64,000 bases of DNA from an uncultured Lachnospiraceae bacterium. GTDB taxonomy: Bacteria > Bacillota > Clostridia > Lachnospirales > Lachnospiraceae. Under the pieces are notes generated by a model. That model was not told the DNA's origin and did not search any database. It saw only the letters and a program-made list of their open reading frames with translations. Position 1 is the stretch's first letter; every line of letters starts with the position of its first letter. Shown here one piece after another: positions 57,131 to 64,000 of this stretch. The position numbers and the translations under genes were made by a program. The stretch spans positions 91,009 to 155,008 of the forward strand of contig CALWPY010000005.1 in NCBI GenBank assembly GCA_944383545.1, read 5' to 3'.

Positions 57131-58664
57131 ATTTCGTTGCTCCGCATCCGTTGCACTTATATCCCGTCACTATCTCTTCGGTATGTGTTCCGTCTACAAC
57201 TGTTACTGTCTTTACGCTTGCCGTGTGGTGAACTGTGTCAATCTGGGTGGTGTATGGTCCGTCAAAACTTGTTCTACATGAATTAAAAGCATGGTCTGCA
57301 ACATCATCATATGGACCCAAATATCCACACTTACCGCATTTATAATAATTCGCATACACCGGCTCATCATATTCAGTCATGCCGGCTTTAACCCAGGCTA
57401 TCATAGTTAAATAATCTCCTGAGCCACCGACACGATAATATATTTTATTATAATCTACAGGCTGTTCTACTCCGTCAATTATAAGGCGGTCTTCTTCATG
57501 TGTATCTTTAACTGTTATTTCTTCCGTAACCGCAACCCATGTATGTGTATGTGAAGGGGTGGTTGGCTGTGTTGTTCCTGAGCCTGTGTTTGTCACATAT
57601 GCAGAAGCCGTTACGGATGTTATTCCTCCATATGTAGTCTGAGGAGCTGATGTACCCTTGTCAACTATCACTATCTGAATCGTCTCAAGGCGTTTTGACA
57701 ACCCGCTTGTTCCTGCTGTCTCTCCATTCTTCGCCCAACCAAGCCATCCATAGGTCTGTGCATGAACTCTGTAGTATATGTCATACTTCTCAGCAAGTTC
57801 ACCTGTAAGTTTTATTTCTATAGCCTCAAGTCTCTTTGACTGGCCAACCGTTCCGGACATCGCTCCGTCCGATACCCAGCCCTGCCATCCGTAGGTCTGT
57901 ACGTGTGTCTTGTACTGGATGCTTCCTGAATATTTTTTATTACTTGCTTTTATCTGAATTGTTTCAAGGCGTTTTGACTGTCCGCTTGTTCCGCTTATTC
58001 CTCCGTTTGTCGCCCAGTTCTGCCATCCATAGGTCTGTACCTGTGTTCTGTATGATACATTTAATGTATCTGAATTTGCCACGTTTACCGTACTGCTTCC
58101 GGTGGTTACATATGCAGATGTTGTTACAGATGTTATTCCGTTATATGCTGCCTGAGGTGCCGATGCTCCTTTTGCAACTATTACTATCTGAATCCCTTCA
58201 AGTCTCTTTGAATAACCTGACGTTCCTGCAGGCTCTCCGTTCTTCGCCCAACCGAGCCAACCGTAGGTCTGTGCATGGACTCTGTAATAAACATCATATT
58301 TATCCTTATCACTTCCTGTAAGCTGTATCTTTATCGCTTCAAGACGTTTTGACTCTCCTTCAGTTCCACTCATTTCACCGTCACAGCTCCAACCCTGCCA
58401 GCCGTAGGTCTGTACGTGTGTAGTATACTGTATTCCGAGATTTGAGTTCCCTGAAACCTGAATCTCTATTCCCTCAAGTCTCTTTGACTCTCCGCTTGTT
58501 CCGCTCATGGCACCGTTTGATACCCAGCTCTGCCAACCGTCTCTCTGAACGTGCGTCCTGTAGGCAACGCTTACTGCCGACGCTGCGGAAGTTTCGGAAT
58601 GAGGAACTGAAATTAATGTTATAAGCATTAAAATCGATAATATAATTCCCGTTACTTTTTTCAT
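57129..58664 (-). CDS. Secreted protein with six ChW repeats
   Basis: A 511-residue exported protein. After a signal peptide (1-29, ending ETSAASA) come six Clostridial hydrophobic-W repeats at about 34-70, 79-115, 126-163, 204-240, 249-286 and 297-334, each with GWxxW, a G-GTxGxSKRLExI core. They form two blocks of three, offset by 170 residues, each ending in a linker with GITSVT-SAYVT. A C-terminal domain holds two CxxC pairs (YKCGKCG and YKCNGCG), probably a zinc site. No sortase signal is present. ChW repeats bind the cell envelope in solvent-producing clostridia. AAAGGGG lies 6 bp before the ATG. Confidence 0.9.
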   Translation of the reverse strand: MKKVTGIILSILMLITLISVPHSETSAASAVSVAYRTHVQRDGWQSWVSNGAMSGTSGESKRLEGIEIQVSGNSNLGIQYTTHVQTYGWQGWSCDGEMSGTEGESKRLEAIKIQLTGSDKDKYDVYYRVHAQTYGWLGWAKNGEPAGTSGYSKRLEGIQIVIVAKGASAPQAAYNGITSVTTSAYVTTGSSTVNVANSDTLNVSYRTQVQTYGWQNWATNGGISGTSGQSKRLETIQIKASNKKYSGSIQYKTHVQTYGWQGWVSDGAMSGTVGQSKRLEAIEIKLTGELAEKYDIYYRVHAQTYGWLGWAKNGETAGTSGLSKRLETIQIVIVDKGTSAPQTTYGGITSVTASAYVTNTGSGTTQPTTPSHTHTWVAVTEEITVKDTHEEDRLIIDGVEQPVDYNKIYYRVGGSGDYLTMIAWVKAGMTEYDEPVYANYYKCGKCGYLGPYDDVADHAFNSCRTSFDGPYTTQIDTVHHTASVKTVTVVDGTHTEEIVTGYKCNGCGATK

Positions 58665-58705
58665 AATAAACCCCTTTATTTTAACCATTTTTTTAATCTG
58701 TTTTT

Positions 58706-58734
58706 ATATTACCACACAACTAAAAAAATGTAAA
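58706..58734 (-). promoter_or_regulatory. Promoter of the ChW-repeat gene
   Basis: On the minus strand TTTACA (58729-58734) and TAATAT (58706-58711) are 17 bp apart, about 40 bp before the start codon. Confidence 0.5.
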
Positions 58735-59646
58735 ACATTCATTTATTATTTTATATATAAAAATAACTAAATATTAATTATAATCTTAAATATGTTTTAT
58801 CATTTATCTTTCGTCCTCATATTATCTAATAATTAATTTTAAGCATTACCAATTCCGGTTAATGAGTTTTGGTCTTGTAACATTTATTGTTTCTTTTACT
58901 CAAGCCCTCGAGTAAATCTTTGTCTATGTTTATTTCATTTTTATCCCAAGGCGGACAATAACTGTCAGAGTAATAAGTGCTCTTACTCTGCTTTACTTAA
59001 AGGCGTATCTTGCTATAGCAATGTTTTCTCATCCATGTGCAATATTTACATACCTTACATCTTTGTCACGCATCAGCCTTCCGATTAAAATTACTTTATT
59101 TATATAATTTGTACCTTTTTTTAATAATCTTTTAATTATTTATAACCCTTATACTCATAATATATCCGGTCCTAATATTTCTATATACAATATCCTTTAT
59201 AAACAAAAATACAAAGTGTGTTGTTTTCATATATAAATAAATTCAACAATCGAACGGTCAGCAGCCACTGACTCCACAGGCCTTTTTGCCCCTCCAAGGT
59301 TTTCTCCGAGCCGCTCTCATTGCCACTGACGCTTTTAACGCTCCGGCTATGACTGAACGGGAGTATCATTATCAGATATACAGATCATTGCTGCAGGTTG
59401 CTAGTCCCGCTTTTGGAACCTGATATTCCCCGCTCAACTTCTTCCTCCTTTCGTCATCGCGTATCAGCCAACGGCTCCCTGTATATTTAAAGTATCCGAT
59501 TGCCTTTATTCTGCAGTGCCGTTATCTTGCTTTGCTTTCTTTTTCAATGTCCGTTTATAAAAGTCGGAATATAACAGCGGTGTGTACCTGTTTTCATTCC
59601 TTTATTTAAATTTCCGGTGCTTCATTTGTCAGCATGTTTTAAAACA
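58735..59646. other. Gene-free stretch with a probable mobile-element remnant
   Basis: 58735-59230 is A+T-rich and has two small hairpins (CAGAGTAA/TTACTCTG at 58966-58990; TTTACTC/GAGTAAA at 58895-58916) but no gene. 59235-59560 is clearly richer in G+C. On the plus strand it holds a frame at 59349-59423 starting MTEREYHYQIYRSLLQ, much like the first residues of small SHOCT-domain proteins carried by Lachnospiraceae integrative elements, then a stop. Upstream frames contain STGLFAPPRFSPSRSHCH. On the minus strand a stop-free stretch ends GEYQVPKAGLATC. I read this as a decayed cassette; the family match is from memory. Confidence 0.4.
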
Positions 59647-59663
59647 AACTCACATTGTGAGTT
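59647..59663. promoter_or_regulatory. Operator of the phage-type repressor
   Basis: A perfect 17-base palindrome, AACTCACA-t-TGTGAGTT. A related half-site, TGTGAGTTTTG, lies inside the repressor promoter (59711-59721) and AGAGAGTTTTG at 59678-59688. Their spacing is typical for control of two divergent promoters. Confidence 0.65.
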
Positions 59664-59665
59664 AT

Positions 59666-59694
59666 ATTATATCACATAGAGAGTTTTGATGCAA
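59666..59694 (-). promoter_or_regulatory. Divergent promoter facing left, no gene behind it
   Basis: On the minus strand TTGCAT (59689-59694) and a consensus TATAAT (59666-59671) are 17 bp apart, with the palindromic operator at its start site. It points into the gene-free remnant region. Confidence 0.6.
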
Positions 59695-59703
59695 GCAGTA
59701 TTG

Positions 59704-59732
59704 TTGACTTTGTGAGTTTTGTTTGATATGAT
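59704..59732 (+). promoter_or_regulatory. Promoter of the repressor gene
   Basis: TTGACT (59704-59709) and TATGAT (59727-59732) are 17 bp apart, 24 bp before the start codon. A repressor half-site lies in the spacer, so autoregulation is likely. Confidence 0.7.
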
Positions 59733-59755
59733 TTTTAAAAAAGGAGGGAAAACCC

Positions 59756-60118
59756 TTGAAAAACCGGATAAAACAAATTCGAGAAACTTATAAATTAACA
59801 CAAGTAAAATTTGGTGAGAAGATAGGAGTAAAAGGTAATACAATTACTAACTACGAAAACGGGTTAAGAACTCCAACAGACGCAGTTATTCTTTCTATCT
59901 GCCGTGAATTTAACGTAAATGAAGACTGGTTACGCACCGGTGAAGGGACAATGATGAATATTCAAACGGACGATTATACCAGAATCACTGTTGAGATAGA
60001 TAAAAACGATAAAAAGGCCCGTCAGGCAATAATTAAATATTGGCATTTATCTGAATATGACAAAAAATTATTTTGGAATTTTGTGGATAGATTCATAAAA
60101 AAAGACGGAGAGGAATAA
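59756..60118 (+). CDS. XRE-family (phage-type) transcriptional repressor
   Basis: A 120-residue regulator. Residues 5-62 form a helix-turn-helix of the XRE/Cro-CI type: IKQIRETYKLTQVKFGEKIGV, GNTITNYENGLRTPTDAVILSICREFNVNEDWLRTGEG (shown in parts). The C-terminal half is helical and may dimerise; there is no peptidase domain. It starts at TTG with AGGAGGG 8 bp upstream. Its promoter contains its own probable operator half-site, and a divergent promoter with a full operator is intact. The surroundings look like the remains of an integrative element. Confidence 0.88.
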   Translation: MKNRIKQIRETYKLTQVKFGEKIGVKGNTITNYENGLRTPTDAVILSICREFNVNEDWLRTGEGTMMNIQTDDYTRITVEIDKNDKKARQAIIKYWHLSEYDKKLFWNFVDRFIKKDGEE

Positions 60119-60131
60119 CCTCTCCTTTTTT
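60107..60131 (+). terminator. Intrinsic terminator of the repressor gene
   Basis: GGAGAGG (60107-60113) and CCTCTCC (60119-60125) pair perfectly around AATAA, followed by TTTTTT. The stem overlaps the repressor's stop codon. Confidence 0.9.
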
Positions 60132-60240
60132 ACTCTAGCCATGTTTTTATAAAAGTATATATTTTTACTAATAACATTTTGTCTTCTATTTTATTCAGCA
60201 GTTCTATGATTTTTTCTTTATAAAAACCTATTTCTCCCAT
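60130..60240 (-). CDS. Small protein convergent to the repressor
   Basis: A 36-residue protein (MGEIGFYKEKIIELLNKIED then KMLLVKIYTFIK) that is almost all helical. The frame is open to 60357, but AAGGTG lies 6 bp before the ATG at 60240. Short proteins of this 'KIIELxxKIED...IYxFIK' form often sit beside XRE regulators in Lachnospiraceae mobile elements; that is recalled from memory. Function unknown. Confidence 0.55.
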   Translation of the reverse strand: MGEIGFYKEKIIELLNKIEDKMLLVKIYTFIKTWLE

Positions 60241-60938
60241 ATTATTCACCTTTTTCCAGTCAAAACATCGTTTATCTTTCGTTAATACTATGCTATAATG
60301 ATTGTATGTTTTTATATATATAAAGACATATAAGGACTTATTTACTCTGGTTGGCAAACGCGAGATTTATAAGTCCTTCATTATTTCTCAATTTCTCCCC
60401 TTTCCCACTATTTATTCTTAAGCAATTTATTATTTAAGTAAAAGTCATGTCTTTATATAGACATAATATATGTTTTTTATAAATTTGTCTACATTTTCAA
60501 AAGGTTTTCCGATATTTTGGATTAATTAACCATAAACTAACATTTTCGTTTTGTAAGTAGTATGTGCAAAAACCCCTGAAACTTTGACCAATAGAAGGAA
60601 GTTTTCTGAATTTATTACAAGGTTAACCTGCTTTACATGTGGTTGCTCATTTTTTATTTTTATAAATTGTCGGCTGAACTAAATGGACGAAGCTTGATGT
60701 CTTAACCACAACGAAAACATGACGCTCAATGATTCATCTAATTGTTATCTTATTTTCCGGGAAAAGCACATGAAACAGTAAATTTAACAAAGAAAAAACA
60801 TATGATACAATAAGCATTGCGACGGATTGCGCTTGAGGAATCCGGCATAATGAGAAAAACACATGGAGCCGTCGGTCGACATGATTTCAATACAAGGGAT
60901 TTACAGGATTAGATAATACACAACTAAAAGATGGTAAA
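60241..60938. other. Gene-free stretch beside tRNA-Thr
   Basis: About 700 bp without a credible gene. Hairpins: AAGGACTTAT/ATAAGTCCTT (60332-60341 and 60369-60378) and ATGTCT/AGACAT (60447-60464). It joins the repressor region to the 3' end of tRNA-Thr. I searched for a second copy of the tRNA end and saw none in the window. Confidence 0.5.
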
Positions 60939-61011
60939 AGCTGAAAATGGGACTCGAACCCACGACCCCTTCATTACGAGTGAAGTGCTCTACCAACTGA
61001 GCTATTTCAGC
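60939..61011 (-). tRNA. tRNA-Thr (anticodon CGT)
   Basis: A 73-base tRNA on the minus strand. Acceptor GCTGAAA/TTTCAGC, D-arm GCTC...GAGC, anticodon stem CTTCA/TGAAG with loop CTCGTAA giving anticodon CGT (codon ACG), and T-arm GTGGG-TTCGAGT-CCCAT. The discriminator base is T and CCA is not encoded. Its 3' end faces the repressor-bearing remnant, a common integration site for mobile elements. Confidence 0.96.
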
Positions 61012-61164
61012 TTAACCTATAAGATTACCATGGGTTATTATATTATACTATTTTTAAAAAGTCAATGAAAACACAGTAAGGTGATAATATATTACTGCTA
61101 CTGTTAAAAATCATTCGTCGTTCTTTTTATAAACATATACATAAATATTTATCACTATATTTAA

Positions 61165-61660
61165 CTAAAAAAGAGAACAAGCTCCATAAAAAACCAGAAG
61201 AACACTTAACATACTTATGGCTACAGGTATTACATATGCTGAAACCCTGTTTAATACATTTTCTAAACGTCTTATTATAATTGTACTCTGCAGTCTGTTA
61301 TATCCAAAATAAAGCAAAATCAAAGGAAAAATGTAAATAAAATTATATAGTAACATAAAACTTAGGGTAAGCGGGAATGCTAAATGCAAACAGTATTAAA
61401 CCTATTCCAAGTTCTGTCCCGTATACACATAACGGATATGCAGCCGTTAATTTAACCAGAAGCCGTGAAACCCACTTGACAACTCCATAATAAATTCCTA
61501 ACCCCATGGCTAAATTGGCAAGGGTTATCCCTGAAATAAAAAACCAGATATAACGCTTATTTTTTACCATTGCCTGCAGTAACATCTGCTGTGCTATGGC
61601 AGACGGATTTAGGCTGTCAAAAAAGCTTGCTGTGATTGTAGTACCTAAAAGAATTAACAT
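61165..61660 (-). pseudogene. GAP-family (Sap/LysE-like) transporter, broken by deletion and frameshift
   Basis: The first frame (61343-61660) starts MLILLGTTITASFFDSLNPSA and has two to three membrane segments up to GLILFAFSIP, then ends. The second frame (61165-61389) begins within it in another frame and carries LAFPLTLSFMLLYNFIYIFPLI and a final membrane helix. Intact family members have roughly 80-90 more residues between these two parts, with a 'SELPTAxPYFAF'-like motif that is missing here. The simplest reading is an internal deletion that also shifted the frame. AGGAGGG precedes the original start. Substrates of intact proteins (peptidolipids, small molecules) are poorly known. Confidence 0.7.
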
Positions 61661-61673
61661 AATTTTTCCCTCC

Positions 61674-61762
61674 TAAAAAAAGAAGCGCTAAAATCACACC
61701 ACTAAGACCTAAGGTGTAATTTTAACGCTTGACTGTCCGGCGACAGATTAATTCGTAATTAA
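61674..61762 (-). promoter_or_regulatory. Structured leader with a terminator before the GAP pseudogene
   Basis: Three hairpins follow one another on the minus strand: TTAATT/AATTAA (61748-61762), CTGTC/GACAG (61733-61746), and an 18-bp stem with two G-U pairs (61683-61700 with 61713-61730) followed by TTCTTTTTTT. The last is an intrinsic terminator placed just before the ribosome-binding site. It may be an attenuator of the GAP gene or simply the end of the ATPase transcript. Confidence 0.6.
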
Positions 61763-61771
61763 TTTTTTAAA

Positions 61772-61800
61772 ATCCTAACATTGTATATATTATTTGTCAA
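61772..61800 (-). promoter_or_regulatory. Probable promoter of the GAP-gene leader
   Basis: On the minus strand a consensus TTGACA (61795-61800) and TAGGAT (61772-61777) are 17 bp apart, between the ATPase stop and the hairpins. Confidence 0.5.
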
Positions 61801-61821
61801 TAAAAATATATTATTTAAATA

Positions 61822-63114
61822 TTAAAAATTCCACAATCCATACACAGGTATATTTAAAACATTTTTTTCATAATACATATCTTCTATTGAAAGCCTCATG
61901 GATAGGGCGTTTTTGTTTTTCTCTTTAAATACCTTTAAATTCTGTGCCTTGCTGTTTGACGTATAACGAATATCAATAGGAATTACTTCATTATCTCCCT
62001 CAAACACAAGAGGTACTCTTGCCGTAGCTCCTGAAACCCAGTAATATAAATTTCCTACATTTGGATTTCCCAAAAGCTCCGACATAACAAACTGTTCTCC
62101 GAAACCTCCATTAAGCATTGAAAAAATTTCTCCTGCTGTTTCCGGCTCCTTATTTTTATATGATTTATTTTTAATTATTGCATATAAAAGTCCGTTGTCC
62201 AAAAGGAAAAGTTCATATGATTTCTTTTCCTCATATTTATCAAGAGGCAGTTTTCCTTCTTTAACCCTGTTCAGCTTAATACAGATTCCCTTATCACATA
62301 AATAATCAACGGCCTCACTGTATTCTCTGTTTCTGGCATTCTTTTCAACCAGACTGAACATAAATTTTTTATTATCCTTTTCAAGCTGTCTGGGTATGCT
62401 CCTCAGTATTCTTCTTGTCCTTGTACAAAATGCAGGTCTGGTTTCTTTCTTTATATCCCGCTCAAAGTCTTCAATTATGCTTATCTGTTTATTATAAACT
62501 TCATCATAGCTGTGGTTTTTTAAAAACAGCTTGACAACGTCAGGCATACCTCCGACAATCAGATACTCTCTAAGATATTTTTTTATTTTCGTTTTATTTT
62601 CAGGAGAAATATCCATAATTTTCAGATTTTCTATGATTTCTATGAGCTTATTTTCCTTATTTGCAATCAGATATTCCTGAAAGCACATAGGCTTTAAGAA
62701 TAAAATCTGAATTTCATCCTTATGCTCTTCTTCATAATTTTCAGTTGAAGCTTTAGAAGCTATTGCACACACGGCAAGGTCACTTCTTAATTTTGAATAC
62801 TCATGAATTATCTTTAATGCCCCATCAACGCACTGGATTTCATCAAAAATCACCAGTCCTCCGGTCATATCTTCATTATCATAATGCTCATTTATAATAA
62901 AATCCAAATCATCTGCCCCTGCATCACCGGAAAGCACATCACGAAATACCTTTTCCTTACTTAAATCAATCAAATAAACGGCATCGCAAAAAGCAGCTGC
63001 AAAATCCATGATACTCCATGTCTTTCCAACTCCCTTTGCTCCTTTTATATACAGCATTTTTCTGTCCGGTCTGGAAAACCAGATAGTCATATCATCCATT
63101 ATGTTTCTGTACAT
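61822..63114 (-). CDS. AAA ATPase with C-terminal DUF4143 domain
   Basis: A 430-residue ATPase. Walker A is KGAKGVGKTWS, Walker B GLVIFDEIQCVD; the region to about residue 200 is the AAA_14-type ATPase domain with an FQEYLIANKEN helix and REYLIVGGMP. The C-terminal DUF4143 domain ends with a restriction-endonuclease-like pattern (GEQFVMSELL, LYYWVSGATARVPLVFE, IPIDIRYT). Such proteins occur in many copies in anaerobes; their role is unknown, with nucleic-acid or toxin-antitoxin-like ideas unproven. The ribosome-binding site is weak. Confidence 0.85.
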   Translation of the reverse strand: MYRNIMDDMTIWFSRPDRKMLYIKGAKGVGKTWSIMDFAAAFCDAVYLIDLSKEKVFRDVLSGDAGADDLDFIINEHYDNEDMTGGLVIFDEIQCVDGALKIIHEYSKLRSDLAVCAIASKASTENYEEEHKDEIQILFLKPMCFQEYLIANKENKLIEIIENLKIMDISPENKTKIKKYLREYLIVGGMPDVVKLFLKNHSYDEVYNKQISIIEDFERDIKKETRPAFCTRTRRILRSIPRQLEKDNKKFMFSLVEKNARNREYSEAVDYLCDKGICIKLNRVKEGKLPLDKYEEKKSYELFLLDNGLLYAIIKNKSYKNKEPETAGEIFSMLNGGFGEQFVMSELLGNPNVGNLYYWVSGATARVPLVFEGDNEVIPIDIRYTSNSKAQNLKVFKEKNKNALSMRLSIEDMYYEKNVLNIPVYGLWNF

Positions 63115-63163
63115 AATATCCTGCCTGCCATTCCCTTCAAAATTAATGTTCTTCTACCATATT

Positions 63164-63192
63164 AATATACTATTTTGAAAAGCAGAAATCAA
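63164..63192 (-). promoter_or_regulatory. Promoter of the DUF4143 ATPase
   Basis: On the minus strand TTGATT (63187-63192) and TATATT (63164-63169) are 17 bp apart, about 50 bp before the start codon. Confidence 0.5.
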
Positions 63193-63265
63193 TATATCAA
63201 ATGCCATATATGTCCCCAACTGAAAGACAGCGGAAGCAGAATTTTCGTAACAAAATGATTTACTT

Positions 63266-63817
63266 CTATCTCAAACTTTCATAGTATGAAAAATCCACCT
63301 TGCCGCTTATATTCTCAAGCGCTCCCTTAACCAATTCCTTTACCATTAAACATTCCGGAAAAGGAAGGTTAATATCAGGTCCCGCAACTATTCCATAATC
63401 ACATGAGGTCACAAACCCTCTTGGATTATAATTCTTCGGGTCTCCTTCTACAATAACTGCTTCATAACCCATCTCTTTGGCTTTTTCAAATCCGTATTCA
63501 ATCAATTCCTTTGAAATATGCTGCCTTTGAAATTCTGTTTTTACAGCTACGGGTGACAGCAGTAACAGCTTATCCTCATATTTTCCCTCTATATGAAATC
63601 CTGAAAACATTACATACCCTATAACTTCCTCTTCCTCATTCAGCATCAGCAATTCCAATTCGGGCACATAAAATTTTTTTCTTCTTATTTCTTCTACAAG
63701 TCCTCTTACCATCTTTCCCGAAGCAGCCCCTTCTGATTCGGTAAATACATTTTCAACCAAATCTAATGACACCTCAAGATATTTATTTTCAATACTGCTT
63801 ATAAACCTATTATTCAT
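63266..63817 (-). CDS. GNAT-family N-acetyltransferase (YhbS-like)
   Basis: A 183-residue acetyltransferase. An N-terminal helical part precedes strand VIGYVMFSGFHI, LLLLSPVAVKTEFQRQHISKELIEYGFEKA (acetyl-CoA loop Q/RxxxI) and VIVEGDPKNYNPRGF, a pattern typical of the YhbS group. GGGAG lies 5 bp before the ATG. It is monocistronic. The acceptor (small molecule, antibiotic or protein) cannot be inferred. Confidence 0.85.
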   Translation of the reverse strand: MNNRFISSIENKYLEVSLDLVENVFTESEGAASGKMVRGLVEEIRRKKFYVPELELLMLNEEEEVIGYVMFSGFHIEGKYEDKLLLLSPVAVKTEFQRQHISKELIEYGFEKAKEMGYEAVIVEGDPKNYNPRGFVTSCDYGIVAGPDINLPFPECLMVKELVKGALENISGKVDFSYYESLR

Positions 63818-63861
63818 TTTCTCTCCCTGATATTATTAAAGTATTGTCTGTTTCTCATATA

Positions 63862-63890
63862 AATATAACATTTAAAATATTACAATACAA
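63862..63890 (-). promoter_or_regulatory. Promoter of the GNAT gene
   Basis: On the minus strand TTGTAT (63885-63890) and TATATT (63862-63867) are 17 bp apart, about 45 bp before the ATG. Confidence 0.45.
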
Positions 63891-63934
63891 TAACTAAGAA
63901 ACGGTGTAAAATTTAAATTTCTGTGATATAATGA

Positions 63935-63972
63935 GCACAGCGCATGAAAATCGCTCCGCGATGGCGCTGTGC
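63935..63972. repeat. Palindromic dispersed repeat, copy 2
   Basis: GCACAGCGC (63935-63943) is exactly inverted at 63964-63972, enclosing the inner hairpin ATCGC-tcc-GCGAT. The core, read in the opposite direction, is nearly the same as the copy at 22434-22469 with paired changes in both stems. A further hairpin, CAATCC-ttc-GGATTG, follows at 63982-63996, and the element probably runs on past the window edge. Confidence 0.75.
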
Positions 63973-64000
63973 GTGCATCATCAATCCTTCGGATTGGTGA

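Noticed and set aside
57600-58600. Regular DNA repeats that could be read as a CRISPR or satellite
   Set aside because: They are in frame and encode the ChW protein repeats.
59181-59369. 62-codon minus-strand frame (MILPFSHSRSVKS)
   Set aside because: No ribosome-binding site, crosses two regions of different composition, and overlaps the better-supported SHOCT-like remnant on the other strand.
59394-59420. tRNA T-arm-like string GGTTGCTAGTCCCGC, a possible attachment-site copy
   Set aside because: It does not pair as a T-arm and matches the tRNA-Thr end only in short pieces.
61733-61762. Two small hairpins resembling a mini-ykkC (guanidine-II) switch
   Set aside because: Only one loop contains ACG and it is a three-base loop; the other loop is GCCG, not ACGR.

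Overview
The window looks like a chromosomal segment of a low-to-mid G+C Clostridia, most likely Lachnospiraceae. The signs are strong AGGAGG ribosome-binding sites, TTG/GTG starts, sigma-A promoters with 17-bp spacers, class II GalT, ferredoxin-dependent IorAB, a C-terminal DUF6145 protein beside dapB, VaFE/SpaA surface proteins and ChW repeats. I cannot name a species. No rRNA, CRISPR array or intact transposase was seen. Nearly all genes lie on the minus strand.

Layout. (1) 1-7498: one leftward operon, larC-larE-proC-iorA-iorB-paaK-HAD phosphatase-GNAT, combining nickel-pincer cofactor synthesis with aryl-pyruvate oxidation. (2) 7624-15437: an SDR oxidoreductase, an HscC-like Hsp70 coupled to a giant TPR protein with a degenerate J domain, NADP isocitrate dehydrogenase and a Cof phosphatase. 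(3) 15492-22521: Leloir galactose cluster galK-galE-galT-lacZ. (4) 22550-23907: rightward membrane protein and BirA. (5) 23999-29047: purC-purF-purB-purA. (6) 29054-34475: glmM followed by a priming sugar transferase, two glycosyltransferases and rfbD, a surface polysaccharide operon. (7) 34511-38010: queD-queE-folE-queC-diacylglycerol kinase behind a leader with a terminator and a competing stem. (8) 38034-40486: threonine synthase and a secreted 3D-domain protein. (9) 40676-44705: dapA-dapB-DUF6145-coaX-dusB under a lysine riboswitch. (10) 44777-52433: two-OB-fold SSB, rRNA methyltransferase, pfkA, dnaE, DUF5662 and a Gfo/Idh/MocA oxidoreductase.

From about 52.4 kb the window becomes accessory: a 1,222-residue SpaA/VaFE sortase-anchored adhesin, a small ribbon-helix-helix protein on the opposite strand, a secreted protein with six ChW repeats, a decayed mobile-element segment, a phage-type repressor with its operator and an orphan divergent promoter, tRNA-Thr(CGT), a GAP-family transporter broken by an internal deletion, a DUF4143 ATPase and a GNAT acetyltransferase. 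A palindromic dispersed repeat occurs near 22.45 kb and at the right edge, with a weaker relative near 28.98 kb.

The best candidates for something new are the Hsp70/NPE-J-domain pair, the que operon leader, the adhesin locus with its leader terminator and altered thioester motif, and the repressor that has kept a divergent promoter but lost the gene it faced.
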